From the NCBI GenBank assembly GCA_037440765.1, contig JBBITL010000020.1, positions 1-64,000 on the forward strand: a DNA stretch of 64,000 nt, read 5' to 3'. The notes below the pieces were generated by a model. The model did no database searches, had not been told where the DNA came from, and saw only the letters and a list, made by a program, of their open reading frames with translations. The stretch comes from DTKY01 sp037440765 (GTDB taxonomy: Bacteria > Acidobacteriota > Terriglobia > Bryobacterales > Bryobacteraceae). Shown here in pieces: positions 53,070 through 61,750 of the stretch (within the stretch, counting starts at the first letter, position 1; each line of letters begins with the position of its first letter). The translations under genes were made by a program, and so were the position numbers.

Positions 53070-54591
53070 GGAAGGGAGACGGCCGCGCCGCCGGCATCCT
53101 CAGGTGCGGCATCGGCGCCACGCGAAACAGCTTGAGGCAGGGCTTGGCGATCCAGCGGGCCCAGCGGTTGGCGCTCTTCCGTCGCGCGCTGTCGGTGGCT
53201 ATGCCGGTGTTGGCGTACATCTGGCGATACAGCTTGGAAATGAGGACGAAAGCCAGGCGCGATCTGAGCGACTTCACGCAGTCGGTGCGCTTCCAGATCG
53301 CGGAGAACGAGTAGAAGTCATCCCAGGCCGCCTGGGTGTGCGACCGGACTTCCTCCGGCGTCATGGTGGGGTGCGGAGCGTATAGCTTGGGCCTCAGGTG
53401 CCCAGGCAGCAGCCAGTAGCGCGTGATGGGTACGCCGTGAATGCGCTCGGCAGCGTCGCCGAGCGACTTCTCCCATCGCTCAAAGTCCACCGTGCCTGGA
53501 AACGGCGTCATGGTTACGAACTGCGCGAAGGTGATCCCGGCCTGTTGGGCCAGTTCCGCGGTGGCGGCGAAGGTGTCCGGCCGGTCGGTCGGCAGGCCGA
53601 AAATGAACGATCCCAGCACGTACACGCCGTGGCGCTTGAACAGCCGCAGGCGCTCCACCAGATCGAGGCCGGACGGACTGAACTCCTTGTAGATCGACTT
53701 CAAGCCCTCTTTGGTGACCGACTCCACCCCTACCAGGGCGCCCTTGATGCGGCCCCGGCGCATGGCGTCGAGGAAGGTTGGGTCCTCGGCGGCCTCCAGC
53801 GTGACCTGGGTGAACAGGATCATGTCATCGGGCAAGTCCGCCAGCCGCTCCATCAGCTCAAACCGTTCGGCCCGCATGGCGCGGAGTTCAGCCGCCCGCT
53901 CCGCTTTCCCCTGCCGCTCGGCCAGGGCAATATCGGAGAGAGTCACGGGGTAGAAATTGTCGTCCGCCAGGGCAATGAAGCGATACCCCTGGCGGCGCAA
54001 CTCCACGATCTCGCCCATCACCAGGTCCACCGTGCTCTGCCGGGGGCGCTGTCCGTCAATGCGCCACACTGAGCAGAACGAGCAGTGCTTCGGACAACCG
54101 CGCACGGTTTGCACCGAAGCCCACATGTAACGGTCGCGCGGGAGCAGGTCCCAACGGGCGGGCACGAAACTGCCGCCATCCACCCGACCGCCCTCGTAGA
54201 CGCGTTCCGGCGCCTGCCGCTCGCAATCTGCCAGGACCTGCGGCCAAACCACCTCGCCGTCACCTTTGACGACGGCGTGCGCGCCGCCCAATTCGTGCGC
54301 CTCCTCCGGGTAGAGCGTGGCGTGGATGCCACCGTAGACCACCCAGGCGCCCTTCTGGCGCGCCAGACGCCCAATCTCGTGGCCGCGATGGACGTTGGCG
54401 GTGTGGATTCCGATCCCGACCACGTCGCCGGGCTGCAACGCCTCCGGGTCGAGGGCCTCCAGGGTCTCGTCGGTGATCTTCGGGTCACCGTAACGGGAGG
54501 GAGTCGCCGCGGCCAGCACATACAGCCAGCGCGGGGTGATGACGCCTACGCCGAAAGCTACGTCGCTGGGGTTGACCAAGTGGACTCGCAC
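53053..54591 (-). CDS. Radical SAM protein with N-terminal B12-binding-type domain
   Basis: This 512-aa protein has an N-terminal Rossmann-like cobalamin-binding-type domain (about 1-130). Its usual DxHxxG is not clear (GIHTANVHRG near 61-70). A radical SAM core follows with C166-x3-C170-x2-C173 (RGCPKHCSFC) and GVESVTKEGLKSIYKEF. The family includes methylases and ring-forming or thioether-forming enzymes on unreactive carbons. HpnP (hopanoid C2 methylase) shares this layout, and the gene is divergent from a hopanoid operon, but I see no HpnP-specific sequence match and leave the substrate open. GTG 54591 follows GAGG by 9 nt. It overlaps lpxK convergently by 17 nt. Confidence 0.8.
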   Translation of the reverse strand: MRVHLVNPSDVAFGVGVITPRWLYVLAAATPSRYGDPKITDETLEALDPEALQPGDVVGIGIHTANVHRGHEIGRLARQKGAWVVYGGIHATLYPEEAHELGGAHAVVKGDGEVVWPQVLADCERQAPERVYEGGRVDGGSFVPARWDLLPRDRYMWASVQTVRGCPKHCSFCSVWRIDGQRPRQSTVDLVMGEIVELRRQGYRFIALADDNFYPVTLSDIALAERQGKAERAAELRAMRAERFELMERLADLPDDMILFTQVTLEAAEDPTFLDAMRRGRIKGALVGVESVTKEGLKSIYKEFSPSGLDLVERLRLFKRHGVYVLGSFIFGLPTDRPDTFAATAELAQQAGITFAQFVTMTPFPGTVDFERWEKSLGDAAERIHGVPITRYWLLPGHLRPKLYAPHPTMTPEEVRSHTQAAWDDFYSFSAIWKRTDCVKSLRSRLAFVLISKLYRQMYANTGIATDSARRKSANRWARWIAKPCLKLFRVAPMPHLRMPAARPSPFPIQGQ

Positions 54592-54825
54592 ACGTCCATC
54601 CTCTCTGGGTTTTCGCAGAATGCGCTAATCCGAAAGGAAGGACTCTCGTCGTTCCCGGCGGGGATGCGAACCCTTGCTAAGTCTACCAGAAGACGGGGCT
54701 CATGTTCAGAACCGGGAGCCGCTGCGTCACTACCCAGGTCCGCGGAGCGCGGCCTGCCCGCCGAGGGTGGTGCGCCACAGGCCAAGGCATGACCGCGGGA
54801 GGCGGCTTGTATAATATGGCTTGGA
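54592..54825. promoter_or_regulatory. Divergent intergenic region before the hopanoid operon
   Basis: The 234-bp spacer separates the radical SAM gene from ispH. TATAAT (54810-54815) is a perfect -10 box 10 nt before the ispH ATG. I see no -35, no terminator and no RNA gene. It is GC-rich without clear repeats. Confidence 0.45.
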
Positions 54826-55821
54826 ATGCATACCGGAAGTCTATCGGGCCACGCTCCCGCCGGCAGAAGCATACTGCTGCTGACCCCCCGCGGCTTCTGC
54901 GCCGGGGTGGTGCGGGCGATCGACGTGGTTCGAATAGCCCTGGACCTCTACGGGCCCCCGATATACGTCCGCAAGGAGATTGTCCACAACCGGTTCGTGG
55001 TCGACCAACTGCGGCAAGCCGGCGCCATCTTCATCGATGAGCTGGATGAGGCGCCGGAAGGCGCCCGGGTGGTTTTCAGCGCCCACGGAGTCTCGCCCGC
55101 GGTGCGGCGCCACGCCGCCAAGCGCAGGTTGCAGGTCATAGACGCAACCTGTCCGCTGGTGACCAAGGTTCACCTGGAGGCGGTGCGGTACGCCGGCATG
55201 GGATTCACCATAGTCCTGATCGGGCACCGGGACCATGACGAGGTGATCGGCACCCTGGGCGAGGCCCCCGGCAGCACGGTGATCGTTGAGACCGTCGAGG
55301 ACGTGGAGAAACTGGACGTGCCGGCGCCTGACATGATCTGCTATCTGACCCAGACCACCCTGAGCCTGGACGAGACCAGGGACATACTGGATCGCCTGAG
55401 GGAAAGATACCCGGCCATTCAGGGACCCCAATCCAGCGACATCTGCTACGCCACACAGAATCGCCAGGAGGCCGTGAAAGCGGCGGCTCCCAACTGTGAC
55501 CTGCTTCTGGTGATAGGCTCGAAAAACAGCTCCAATTCCAGGCGGCTGGTCGAGGTCTGCGAGAAATCGGGCGTGCCGGCCCACCTGATTGATGACGCCT
55601 CCGAGGTCGATCCGGCCTGGCTCGAAGGCGCGAACACGGTCGCCGTGACCGCGGGCGCATCTGCGCCGGAGAATCTGGTCGCCGAACTGGTGGACGCCCT
55701 TCGGCGTGCGGGCTACGGGCGTCTGGAGCACGTGGAGGTGAAGGAGGAGGACGTCCGGTTCTCACTGCCCGCGGAACTCGCGCAGATCTCGAGGCCGCCG
55801 GAGGCGCCGCGGTTGCGATGA
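54826..55821 (+). CDS. ispH: 4-hydroxy-3-methylbut-2-enyl diphosphate reductase
   Basis: IspH (LytB) makes IPP and DMAPP in the last step of the MEP pathway and needs a 4Fe-4S cluster. The 331-aa protein has the three ligand cysteines C25 (PRGFCAGV), C109 (ATCPLV) and C207 (SDICYATQNRQ). The segment GHRDHDEVIGT is the family GHPEVEGT region. GSKNSSNSRRLVEV and VAVTAGASAP are also conserved. Its N-terminus is about 12 aa longer than usual, but no internal ATG or GTG fits better. First gene of the hopanoid operon; the next gene overlaps by 4 nt. Confidence 0.97.
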   Translation: MHTGSLSGHAPAGRSILLLTPRGFCAGVVRAIDVVRIALDLYGPPIYVRKEIVHNRFVVDQLRQAGAIFIDELDEAPEGARVVFSAHGVSPAVRRHAAKRRLQVIDATCPLVTKVHLEAVRYAGMGFTIVLIGHRDHDEVIGTLGEAPGSTVIVETVEDVEKLDVPAPDMICYLTQTTLSLDETRDILDRLRERYPAIQGPQSSDICYATQNRQEAVKAAAPNCDLLLVIGSKNSSNSRRLVEVCEKSGVPAHLIDDASEVDPAWLEGANTVAVTAGASAPENLVAELVDALRRAGYGRLEHVEVKEEDVRFSLPAELAQISRPPEAPRLR

Positions 55822-57745
55822 CCCCGAGCCCTCGGACCGGTGACAGGCTGCCGGTCGCCGCGGCTGAGGCGGCGCGCAGGGCGGCGGAGTACCTGTCGGG
55901 CCTTCAGCACCCGGACGGCTACTGGTGGGGCGAACTCACTGCCGACACGACCCTGGAGTCCGATTTCATTCTGCTCCAGCTCTGGCTGTATCCGCCGGAG
56001 GGAGGGGACTGGAATCCTCCCACACGTGACCTTGTTGATAAAGCGGCTCGTTTGATCCTGACGCGCCAGTTGCCGGACGGCGGGTTCAACATATATAGGG
56101 GGGGGCCCGCCGAAATCAGCGCGAGCGTCAAGGCGTACTTCGCGCTCAAAGCCGCCGGCCTCTCCCCGCATGGCCCGGAATTGGCCCGGGCGCGCGAGCG
56201 CATCCTGGCCCTGGGCGGCATACAGGCCGCCAACAGTTACGTCAAGATCAACCTGAGCCTTTTCGGCCTGTACCCTCGCGAGCGGTGCCCCTCCATTCCC
56301 CCCGAGATGGTGCTGCTGCCCGGCGACTTCATCTACCAGATGTCGAGCTGGACGCGCGCCATCGTCGTGCCCCTGTCCATCGTGCACGCGCATGACCCCA
56401 GGCGGCCGGTTCNNNNNNNNNNGACCTGAAGGAGTTGTTCCTGCCGGGCGCGCGCATGACCTACCTGGGCGGCCGGCACTGGCTGAGCTTCCGCAGCCTG
56501 TTTCTGTTCCTGGACAGGCTGGTCAAGTTCTGGGAAAAGCGCGGCTCCAGGTGGCTCCGCGCCCGGGCTATCCGCGAGGCGGAGCGGTGGATGCTGGAGC
56601 GCACACGCTACTCCGACGGTCTGGCGGCCATCTACCCGCCGATGATGTACATCATCATGGCGCTGGACGTGCTGGGGTATCCAAGGGATCATCCGGACTT
56701 CGTCGAGGCTCAGGACCAGTTCATGCGGCTGCTGGTCGACGACGGCGAACGCTTCTTCTTCCAGCCGTGCTTTTCGCCGGTCTGGGACACCGGCATCGCC
56801 GCCTACGCGCTGGCCGAGAGCGGCCTGGCGGCTCCCGGCGTGCTCCGCAGGGCAGCCGACTGGCTGCTCACAAAGGAGGTCCGGCGGAAAGGCGATTGGG
56901 CTGTCAAGCGGCCGGGCGTTCAACCCGCCGGCTGGTACTTCGAGTTCGCCAACGAGTTCTACCCCGACATCGACGACACCGCCATGGTGCTGCTGGCGCT
57001 GCGAGGCTGCCCCGGCTCCAGGCCCGGCGCGCAGGAGGCCGCCGTCCAGCGCGCGGTGCGCTGGCTGCTTAGCATGCAGGGCCGCGACGGCGGCTGGGCG
57101 GCCTTCGACGTCGACAACAACTGGACGCTGCTGAGCGAAGTCCCTTTCGCCGATCACAACGCCATGCTGGACCCGGCCTGTCCGGACATCACCGGCCGGG
57201 TGCTGGAGGCGCTGTGCACCTGCGGCGTCGGACGCGACCATCCGGCGGTCCGGCGCGCGGCCGACTACCTGTTCCGAACCCAGGAGCCGGACGGAAGCTG
57301 GTACGGCCGGTGGGGCGTGAACTACATCTATGGAACGTTCCTGGCGCTGCGCGGCCTTCGGGCGGCCGGCGCCGGCGGACGCGAGGGGGCGGTGCTCCGC
57401 GCCGCCGAGTGGCTGCGCTCAGTGCAGAACGCCGACGGCGGCTGGGGCGAGAGCTGCGCCAGTTACGACAACAATTGTTTCACCCCCGCGGCAAGCACGG
57501 CCACTCAGACCGCTTGGGCGATTCTAGGCTTGCTGGCGGCCGGCGACTCGCACAGCCGCAGCGTCGCCGGCGGCGCTGAATACCTGGCCTCCGTCCAGCG
57601 CCCGGACGGCTCCTGGGAGGATGAACTGACGACAGGGACGGGCTTTCCCAAGGTCTTCTACCTGGTCTACCGCCTGTACAGCCAGTCCTTCCCCCTGCTG
57701 GCTCTGTCCGCCTATATCAAGTCCCCCGCCGGGGCGCAGGGGTAG
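55818..57745 (+). CDS. shc: Squalene-hopene cyclase, interrupted by an assembly gap
   Basis: SHC (HpnF) cyclises squalene to hopene at the inner membrane. Part 1 (55818-56412) has the alpha/alpha-barrel start with the QW-like repeat GYWWGELTADTTLESDFIL near 35-53. Part 2 (from 56423) has the catalytic DxDD motif as DIDDTA (after EFYP), the QW repeats DGGWAAFDVDNN and DGSWYGRWGVNYIYGT, and GTGFPKVFYLVYRLY at the end. Ten N lie between. The frames need 3n+2 missing nt, so the break is an assembly gap, not a mutation. A run of eight G occurs at 56098-56105. ATG overlaps the ispH stop (ATGA). Confidence 0.95.
56413..56422. other. Run of 10 N (assembly gap) inside shc
   Basis: The reading frames on both sides are those of one protein but 10 N do not bring them together; a gap of 3n+2 nt is required. 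Confidence 0.95.
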
Positions 57746-57747
57746 GA

Positions 57748-58845
57748 ATGAGGTTTCCCCTGTCCCTGACGGCCGGCATGGCGCGCTACGTCTATAGCAA
57801 CATGCGGCGCCCGCGGCAGCAGTGGCAGCAGGACCGTTCGGGCGTCAACGGCAACCCCTCCAGCATCACCCACGGCGGCCCGGCCCACCGAACTGCTCAT
57901 CCCATGCACGGGAAGCGCTTCCCACTGGTGCTGATGCTCGAACCGCTCCACGCCTGCAACCTGAGCTGCGCTGGTTGCGGCCGCAAGCGTGAATACGATT
58001 CGACCATCACCCGGAGGCTGAGCCTGGAGCAATGTCTGGGAGCGGCCGACGAGTGCGGAGCGCCGGTGGTCTCGATCTGCGGCGGGGAGCCGCTGCTGTA
58101 CCCGGACCTGGCGCCCCTGGTCAGGGGATTGCTCCAGCGCCGCAGGCATATCTACCTTTGCACCAACGGCGTGCTGGTCCGAAAGCATCTGGGGGACTTC
58201 AGGCCGGATCCCCGCCTGTGCTTCAACGTTCACCTGGACGGGCTCCAGCCGGCGCACGACCGCGCCGCCGGGCGCGAGGGAGTGTTTCAGGAAGCCGTGG
58301 AAGGCATCCGGGCAGCCAGGCAGGCCGGCTTCAAGGTGTCCACCAACACGACGGTCTACCGGGAAACCGGAATGCGTGAGATCGAGGCGCTGTTTGAGTT
58401 CCTGGCGCCGCTCCGCGTGGACGGGCACATGCTCTCGCCCGCTTACGGGTTCAGCTCGGTCGAGGACCGCGAGATCTTCATGAGCCGCCAGGACATCCAC
58501 GCCAAGTTCCGGGACATCGGCCGGCTTGCTGCACGCTTCAGGCTGAACACCACTCCGGCGTATCTGGATTTCCTCCAGGGGAAGCGGGACCTGCCTTGCA
58601 CGGCGTGGGGCAACCCCACCTACGACACGCTGGGCTGGAAGGGCCCGTGCTATCTGATAACGGATGCCCACTACGCAACGTTCGAGGAACTGATGACCAG
58701 GACGCCCTGGGACAGCTACGGCCGCGGCCGTGACCCTCGCTGCGAGCATTGCATGGTTCACTGCGGATATGAACCGTCGGCGGCCCTTGGAGTAAACCGC
58801 CGGCCGGGCGACGCTCTGCGCCTGCTGCGCTGGATACTGCGGTAG
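57748..58845 (+). CDS. hpnH: Adenosylhopane synthase, radical SAM HpnH
   Basis: HpnH joins a 5'-deoxyadenosyl radical to diploptene, giving adenosylhopane, the first C35 hopanoid. The 365-aa protein has PLVLMLEPLHACNLSCAGC, with C70, C74 and C77 as the cluster ligands, then DECGAPVVSICGGEPLLYP, NVHLDG, TAWGNPTYDTLGWKGPCYL and CMVHCGYEPSA, all close to known HpnH. Between the N-terminal segment and the core it has about 30 extra residues (about 24-54, QQWQQDRSGVNGNPSSI and onward) that I do not find in the HpnH sequences I remember. It is 2 nt after shc. Confidence 0.96.
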   Translation: MRFPLSLTAGMARYVYSNMRRPRQQWQQDRSGVNGNPSSITHGGPAHRTAHPMHGKRFPLVLMLEPLHACNLSCAGCGRKREYDSTITRRLSLEQCLGAADECGAPVVSICGGEPLLYPDLAPLVRGLLQRRRHIYLCTNGVLVRKHLGDFRPDPRLCFNVHLDGLQPAHDRAAGREGVFQEAVEGIRAARQAGFKVSTNTTVYRETGMREIEALFEFLAPLRVDGHMLSPAYGFSSVEDREIFMSRQDIHAKFRDIGRLAARFRLNTTPAYLDFLQGKRDLPCTAWGNPTYDTLGWKGPCYLITDAHYATFEELMTRTPWDSYGRGRDPRCEHCMVHCGYEPSAALGVNRRPGDALRLLRWILR

Positions 58846-58918
58846 ACTGAACCCGTGAAACCGGCCTTGGTCACGGGAGCGGCCGTGAGCGGCCGCGCCG
58901 CCGAATGGTTCCGGTCCA

Positions 58919-59638
58919 ATGGCTACTGCTGAGGTGGATACGATTCTGGTGGTAGCCGCCGAGGGCCGTGAGCTGGCCGGAATCCTCAGGCGCTGCCGCC
59001 GCCGGGCCAGATTGCGCTGGCCGGTCCGGTTTGCCCGCTCGGCGGAACTGGGAGGCAGGCGGCTGTTTCTGGTGGCCAACGGATGCGGCGCGGCGCTGGC
59101 GGGCGAGGCCTGCGAAATCGCATGGAACAAGCAGCGCACCGGCGCCATCCTGAGCACAGGCTTCTGCGGCGCGCTGGACCCGGCTTTGGGAGTGGGTGAC
59201 TTGTTTGTCGCCACCAGCGTCGAGAACGCCGGCGGAACCGTCGCACTGGAGGCCGCCACCCCCGGCTGCTCCCTTCCGCACTCCACAGGGCGCCTCATCT
59301 CGGTCGATCACATCGTCCAGACCGTGGAGGAGAAAGCGCGGTTGCGCGAGCGCGGCGGCGGCGCTGTGGAGATGGAGGCTCTGGCCGTGGCGCTGAGAGC
59401 CAGGCGCTGGGGCGTGCCGTTCTACTGCATCCGGGCCGTGACGGACCCGGCCGGGGAGGGCTTTCAGCTTGATTTCAACGCGGCGCGGGATTCAACGGGA
59501 CGCCTGAGCCCGGCCCGCATCCTGTGGGCGGCGGCGCGCCGGCCAGACTCGTTGGCGCCGGAGTTGGTAAGGTTGTATTATCGAAGCCGTCTGGCGGTCA
59601 GAGCACTAGGAGCAGTTCTTGACGATTGTCGGTTCTAG
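58919..59638 (+). CDS. hpnG: Hopanoid-associated phosphorylase/nucleosidase HpnG
   Basis: HpnG removes adenine from adenosylhopane, giving a ribosyl hopane. The 239-aa protein has the nucleoside phosphorylase fold: ILVVAAEGRELAGILRRC near the start, STGFCGALDPALGVGDLFVA near 77-96, and VEMEALAVA near 148-156, whose ME is the nucleoside-binding pair. A short 25-codon frame (58855-58932) overlaps its start. The length fits the family. The next gene begins 20 nt before its stop. Confidence 0.9.
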   Translation: MATAEVDTILVVAAEGRELAGILRRCRRRARLRWPVRFARSAELGGRRLFLVANGCGAALAGEACEIAWNKQRTGAILSTGFCGALDPALGVGDLFVATSVENAGGTVALEAATPGCSLPHSTGRLISVDHIVQTVEEKARLRERGGGAVEMEALAVALRARRWGVPFYCIRAVTDPAGEGFQLDFNAARDSTGRLSPARILWAAARRPDSLAPELVRLYYRSRLAVRALGAVLDDCRF

Positions 59639-60710
59639 CGTCGCCGGAGTCATGCGCGCGGCCGTTTACAGGGGACGCGGAGTCATCTCGGTGGAGTCGG
59701 TTCCAATACCGAAGATCGGCCCCGGCGAGCTGCTGATCCGCGTGGAGAGTTGCGGCATCTGCCACACGGATCTGAAGAAGGTCGAACACGGCCTGCTGCC
59801 TCCTCCGCGCATCTTCGGCCACGAAATGGCCGGCGTGGTGGCCGCGGCCGGAGACGGCGTGAGAGGCTTCGAGCCCGGCCAGCGCGTGGTGGCCTTTCAC
59901 CATATTCCCTGTTTGGAATGCTTCTACTGCCTGAGGAAGTTCTACGCCCAGTGTCCGACTTACAAGAAGGTGGGAACCACGGCCGGGTTCGAGCCGGCCG
60001 GAGGCGGCTTTTCAGAGTACGTCCGGGTCATGGACTGGATCGTGAGACGGGGCGTGATCCGGGTTCCGGAAGGCGTCCCGCTGGACAGGGCCTGCTTCGT
60101 CGAACCGGTCAACACCTGCCTCAAGGCCATCAGGCAGATTGACCTGGAGCGGGGTGAATTGGTGGCCATTCTGGGCCAGGGCTCCATCGGGCTCAAGTTC
60201 ACCATGCTCGCCAGGCGCGCGGGCGCCGCCGTGGTAGCCACCGATATGCTCAGCCGCCGCCGCGAACTGGCGCTGCGCCTGGGGGCCGCAGCGGCCTGGG
60301 ACCCCCGCGACACGGATATCGTCAAGCAGGTCGCCTCGATGAGCGCGGGCCGCGGAGCCGACGCCGTCATAGTGGCAGCCTCGGCGCCGGGCATCACCGC
60401 CCAGGCTATCGCCTGCTCACGGCCGGGATCAAGAGTCCTTTTGTTTTCACAGACTTCTCACCAGGAGCGAATCGAGATGTCAGGGGCGGACATCTGCGTC
60501 GGGGAGCGCCGCATCGTGGGTTCCTACAGCGCGTCGGTGGACCTTCAGGACGAGTCGGCCGCGCTGGTGTTCGGTGGCGAACTGCCACTGGAGGACCTCA
60601 TCAGTCACCGCTTTCCGCTCGAACGCATCCGGGAGGGCATCGAGACGGCGTTGCATCCGGACGAACAATCGTTGAAAATTGTTATTCAGCCCCAGAGGCA
60701 GGCCCAGTGA
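59619..60710 (+). CDS. Zinc-dependent alcohol dehydrogenase in the hopanoid operon (first of two)
   Basis: This 363-aa medium-chain dehydrogenase has a catalytic zinc site (C45 in ESCGICHTD, H68-E69 in FGHEM), four structural-zinc cysteines (98, 101, 104, 112; PCLECFYCLRKFYAQC), and a nucleotide-binding turn VAILGQGSIGLKFTML with an acidic residue at the end of the second strand (ATDML), favouring NAD. The substrate is unknown. Its place between hpnG and hpnC suggests work on the ribosyl or polyol side chain of hopanoids. I start at TTG 59619, which has AGGAG 6 nt upstream; ATG 59652 is the alternative. It overlaps hpnG by 20 nt. Confidence 0.88.
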   Translation: MTIVGSSVAGVMRAAVYRGRGVISVESVPIPKIGPGELLIRVESCGICHTDLKKVEHGLLPPPRIFGHEMAGVVAAAGDGVRGFEPGQRVVAFHHIPCLECFYCLRKFYAQCPTYKKVGTTAGFEPAGGGFSEYVRVMDWIVRRGVIRVPEGVPLDRACFVEPVNTCLKAIRQIDLERGELVAILGQGSIGLKFTMLARRAGAAVVATDMLSRRRELALRLGAAAAWDPRDTDIVKQVASMSAGRGADAVIVAASAPGITAQAIACSRPGSRVLLFSQTSHQERIEMSGADICVGERRIVGSYSASVDLQDESAALVFGGELPLEDLISHRFPLERIREGIETALHPDEQSLKIVIQPQRQAQ

Positions 60711-61747
60711 CGACAGAGATGATGGCTGCCGTGCTCTACGGCAAGGAGCACTTGCGCGTTGAGCCGGTGGCCGTGCCCCAGATTGAGAACGGCGACATTC
60801 TGGTCCGCGTGCGGGCCGCCCTTACCTGCGGCACTGATGTGAAGGTCTTCCTTCGCGGATACCACGCCCGGATGATCGTGCCGCCGGCCGTTTTCGGCCA
60901 CGAACTGGCCGGAGACATCATCGCGGCCGGCGACGGGGTGACCCGCTTCCGAACCGGGCAGCGGGTGATCGCCGCCAACTCCGCCCCGTGCAGCGATTGC
61001 TTTTACTGCCTGCGCGGGATGGAGAACCTGTGCGAGAACCTGCTTTTCAACAACGGCGCGTACGCCGAGTACATCCGAGTCCCGGCCCGCATCGTTGAGA
61101 AGAACACCTACGAGATCCCCGGCCATGTCGGCTACCAGGACGCCGCCCTGGCCGAGCCTTTGGCCTGCGTGCTGCGGGGTCTGGAAGAGACCGGGATCGG
61201 CCCGGAGGACACCGTGGCCGTGATCGGCCTCGGCCCCATCGGGCTGATGTTCGTGCGCCTGGCGAGACTTCACGGCGCCCGGGTGATCGCGCTCGGCCGG
61301 CGGCAGCCTCAGTTGGGCCGCGCTTCCCGTATGGGCGCCGATGAAGTGGTGGCCGTGCCCGAGGGCTCCGACCCGGCCGGCCTGGTCAGAAGCATGACCG
61401 GAGGCCGCGGCGTGGACGCGGCCATCGAGGCCGTGGGCACGCCCGGCACCTGGGAGTCGGCCGTGCAGATGGTGCGAAAAGGAGGCACCGTTAATTTCTT
61501 CGGGGGGTGCCCGAGCGACAGCCGCATCCAGATCGACACGTCGCTGCTGCACTACTCGGAGATCACCTGCAAGGCGAGTTTCCACCATACACCGCGCCAC
61601 ATCGCCCGCGCGCTGGAGATTATCAGCCACGGCAACATCACAGCCCGGGATTTCGTGAAGGGCGAGGAGCCCCTGGCCAATCTGCTGGAGGTGATGCGTT
61701 ACCTGACCAGCCACAACGGGCACCTCAAGACGGCAATCATCCCCTAG
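60707..61747 (+). CDS. Zinc-dependent alcohol dehydrogenase in the hopanoid operon (second of two)
   Basis: This 346-aa medium-chain dehydrogenase is related to the gene before it. It has C41 (LTCGTD), H65-E66 (FGHELAG), structural cysteines 95, 98, 101 and 109 (PCSDCFYCLRGMENLC), and the nucleotide turn VAVIGLGPIGLMFVRLA. The second strand ends ALGRRQ, with Gly-Arg-Arg where an acidic residue would mark NAD, so NADP is more likely. This would give the pair different cofactors. GTG 60707 overlaps the previous stop as GTGA. It is 4 nt from hpnC. Substrate unknown; hopanoid side-chain reduction is a proposal from context. Confidence 0.88.
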   Translation: MTTEMMAAVLYGKEHLRVEPVAVPQIENGDILVRVRAALTCGTDVKVFLRGYHARMIVPPAVFGHELAGDIIAAGDGVTRFRTGQRVIAANSAPCSDCFYCLRGMENLCENLLFNNGAYAEYIRVPARIVEKNTYEIPGHVGYQDAALAEPLACVLRGLEETGIGPEDTVAVIGLGPIGLMFVRLARLHGARVIALGRRQPQLGRASRMGADEVVAVPEGSDPAGLVRSMTGGRGVDAAIEAVGTPGTWESAVQMVRKGGTVNFFGGCPSDSRIQIDTSLLHYSEITCKASFHHTPRHIARALEIISHGNITARDFVKGEEPLANLLEVMRYLTSHNGHLKTAIIP

Positions 61748-61750
61748 GAC

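Noticed and set aside
54640..54700. GGGTTCGCATCCC on the minus strand, resembling a tRNA T-arm
   Set aside because: The invariant A of the T-loop is C, the full 5-bp stem does not pair, and no acceptor, D or anticodon arm can be drawn around it.
54558..54872. 104-aa minus-strand frame across the radical SAM-ispH spacer
   Set aside because: It covers the 5' ends of two real genes, has no domain, and contains the ispH -10 box.
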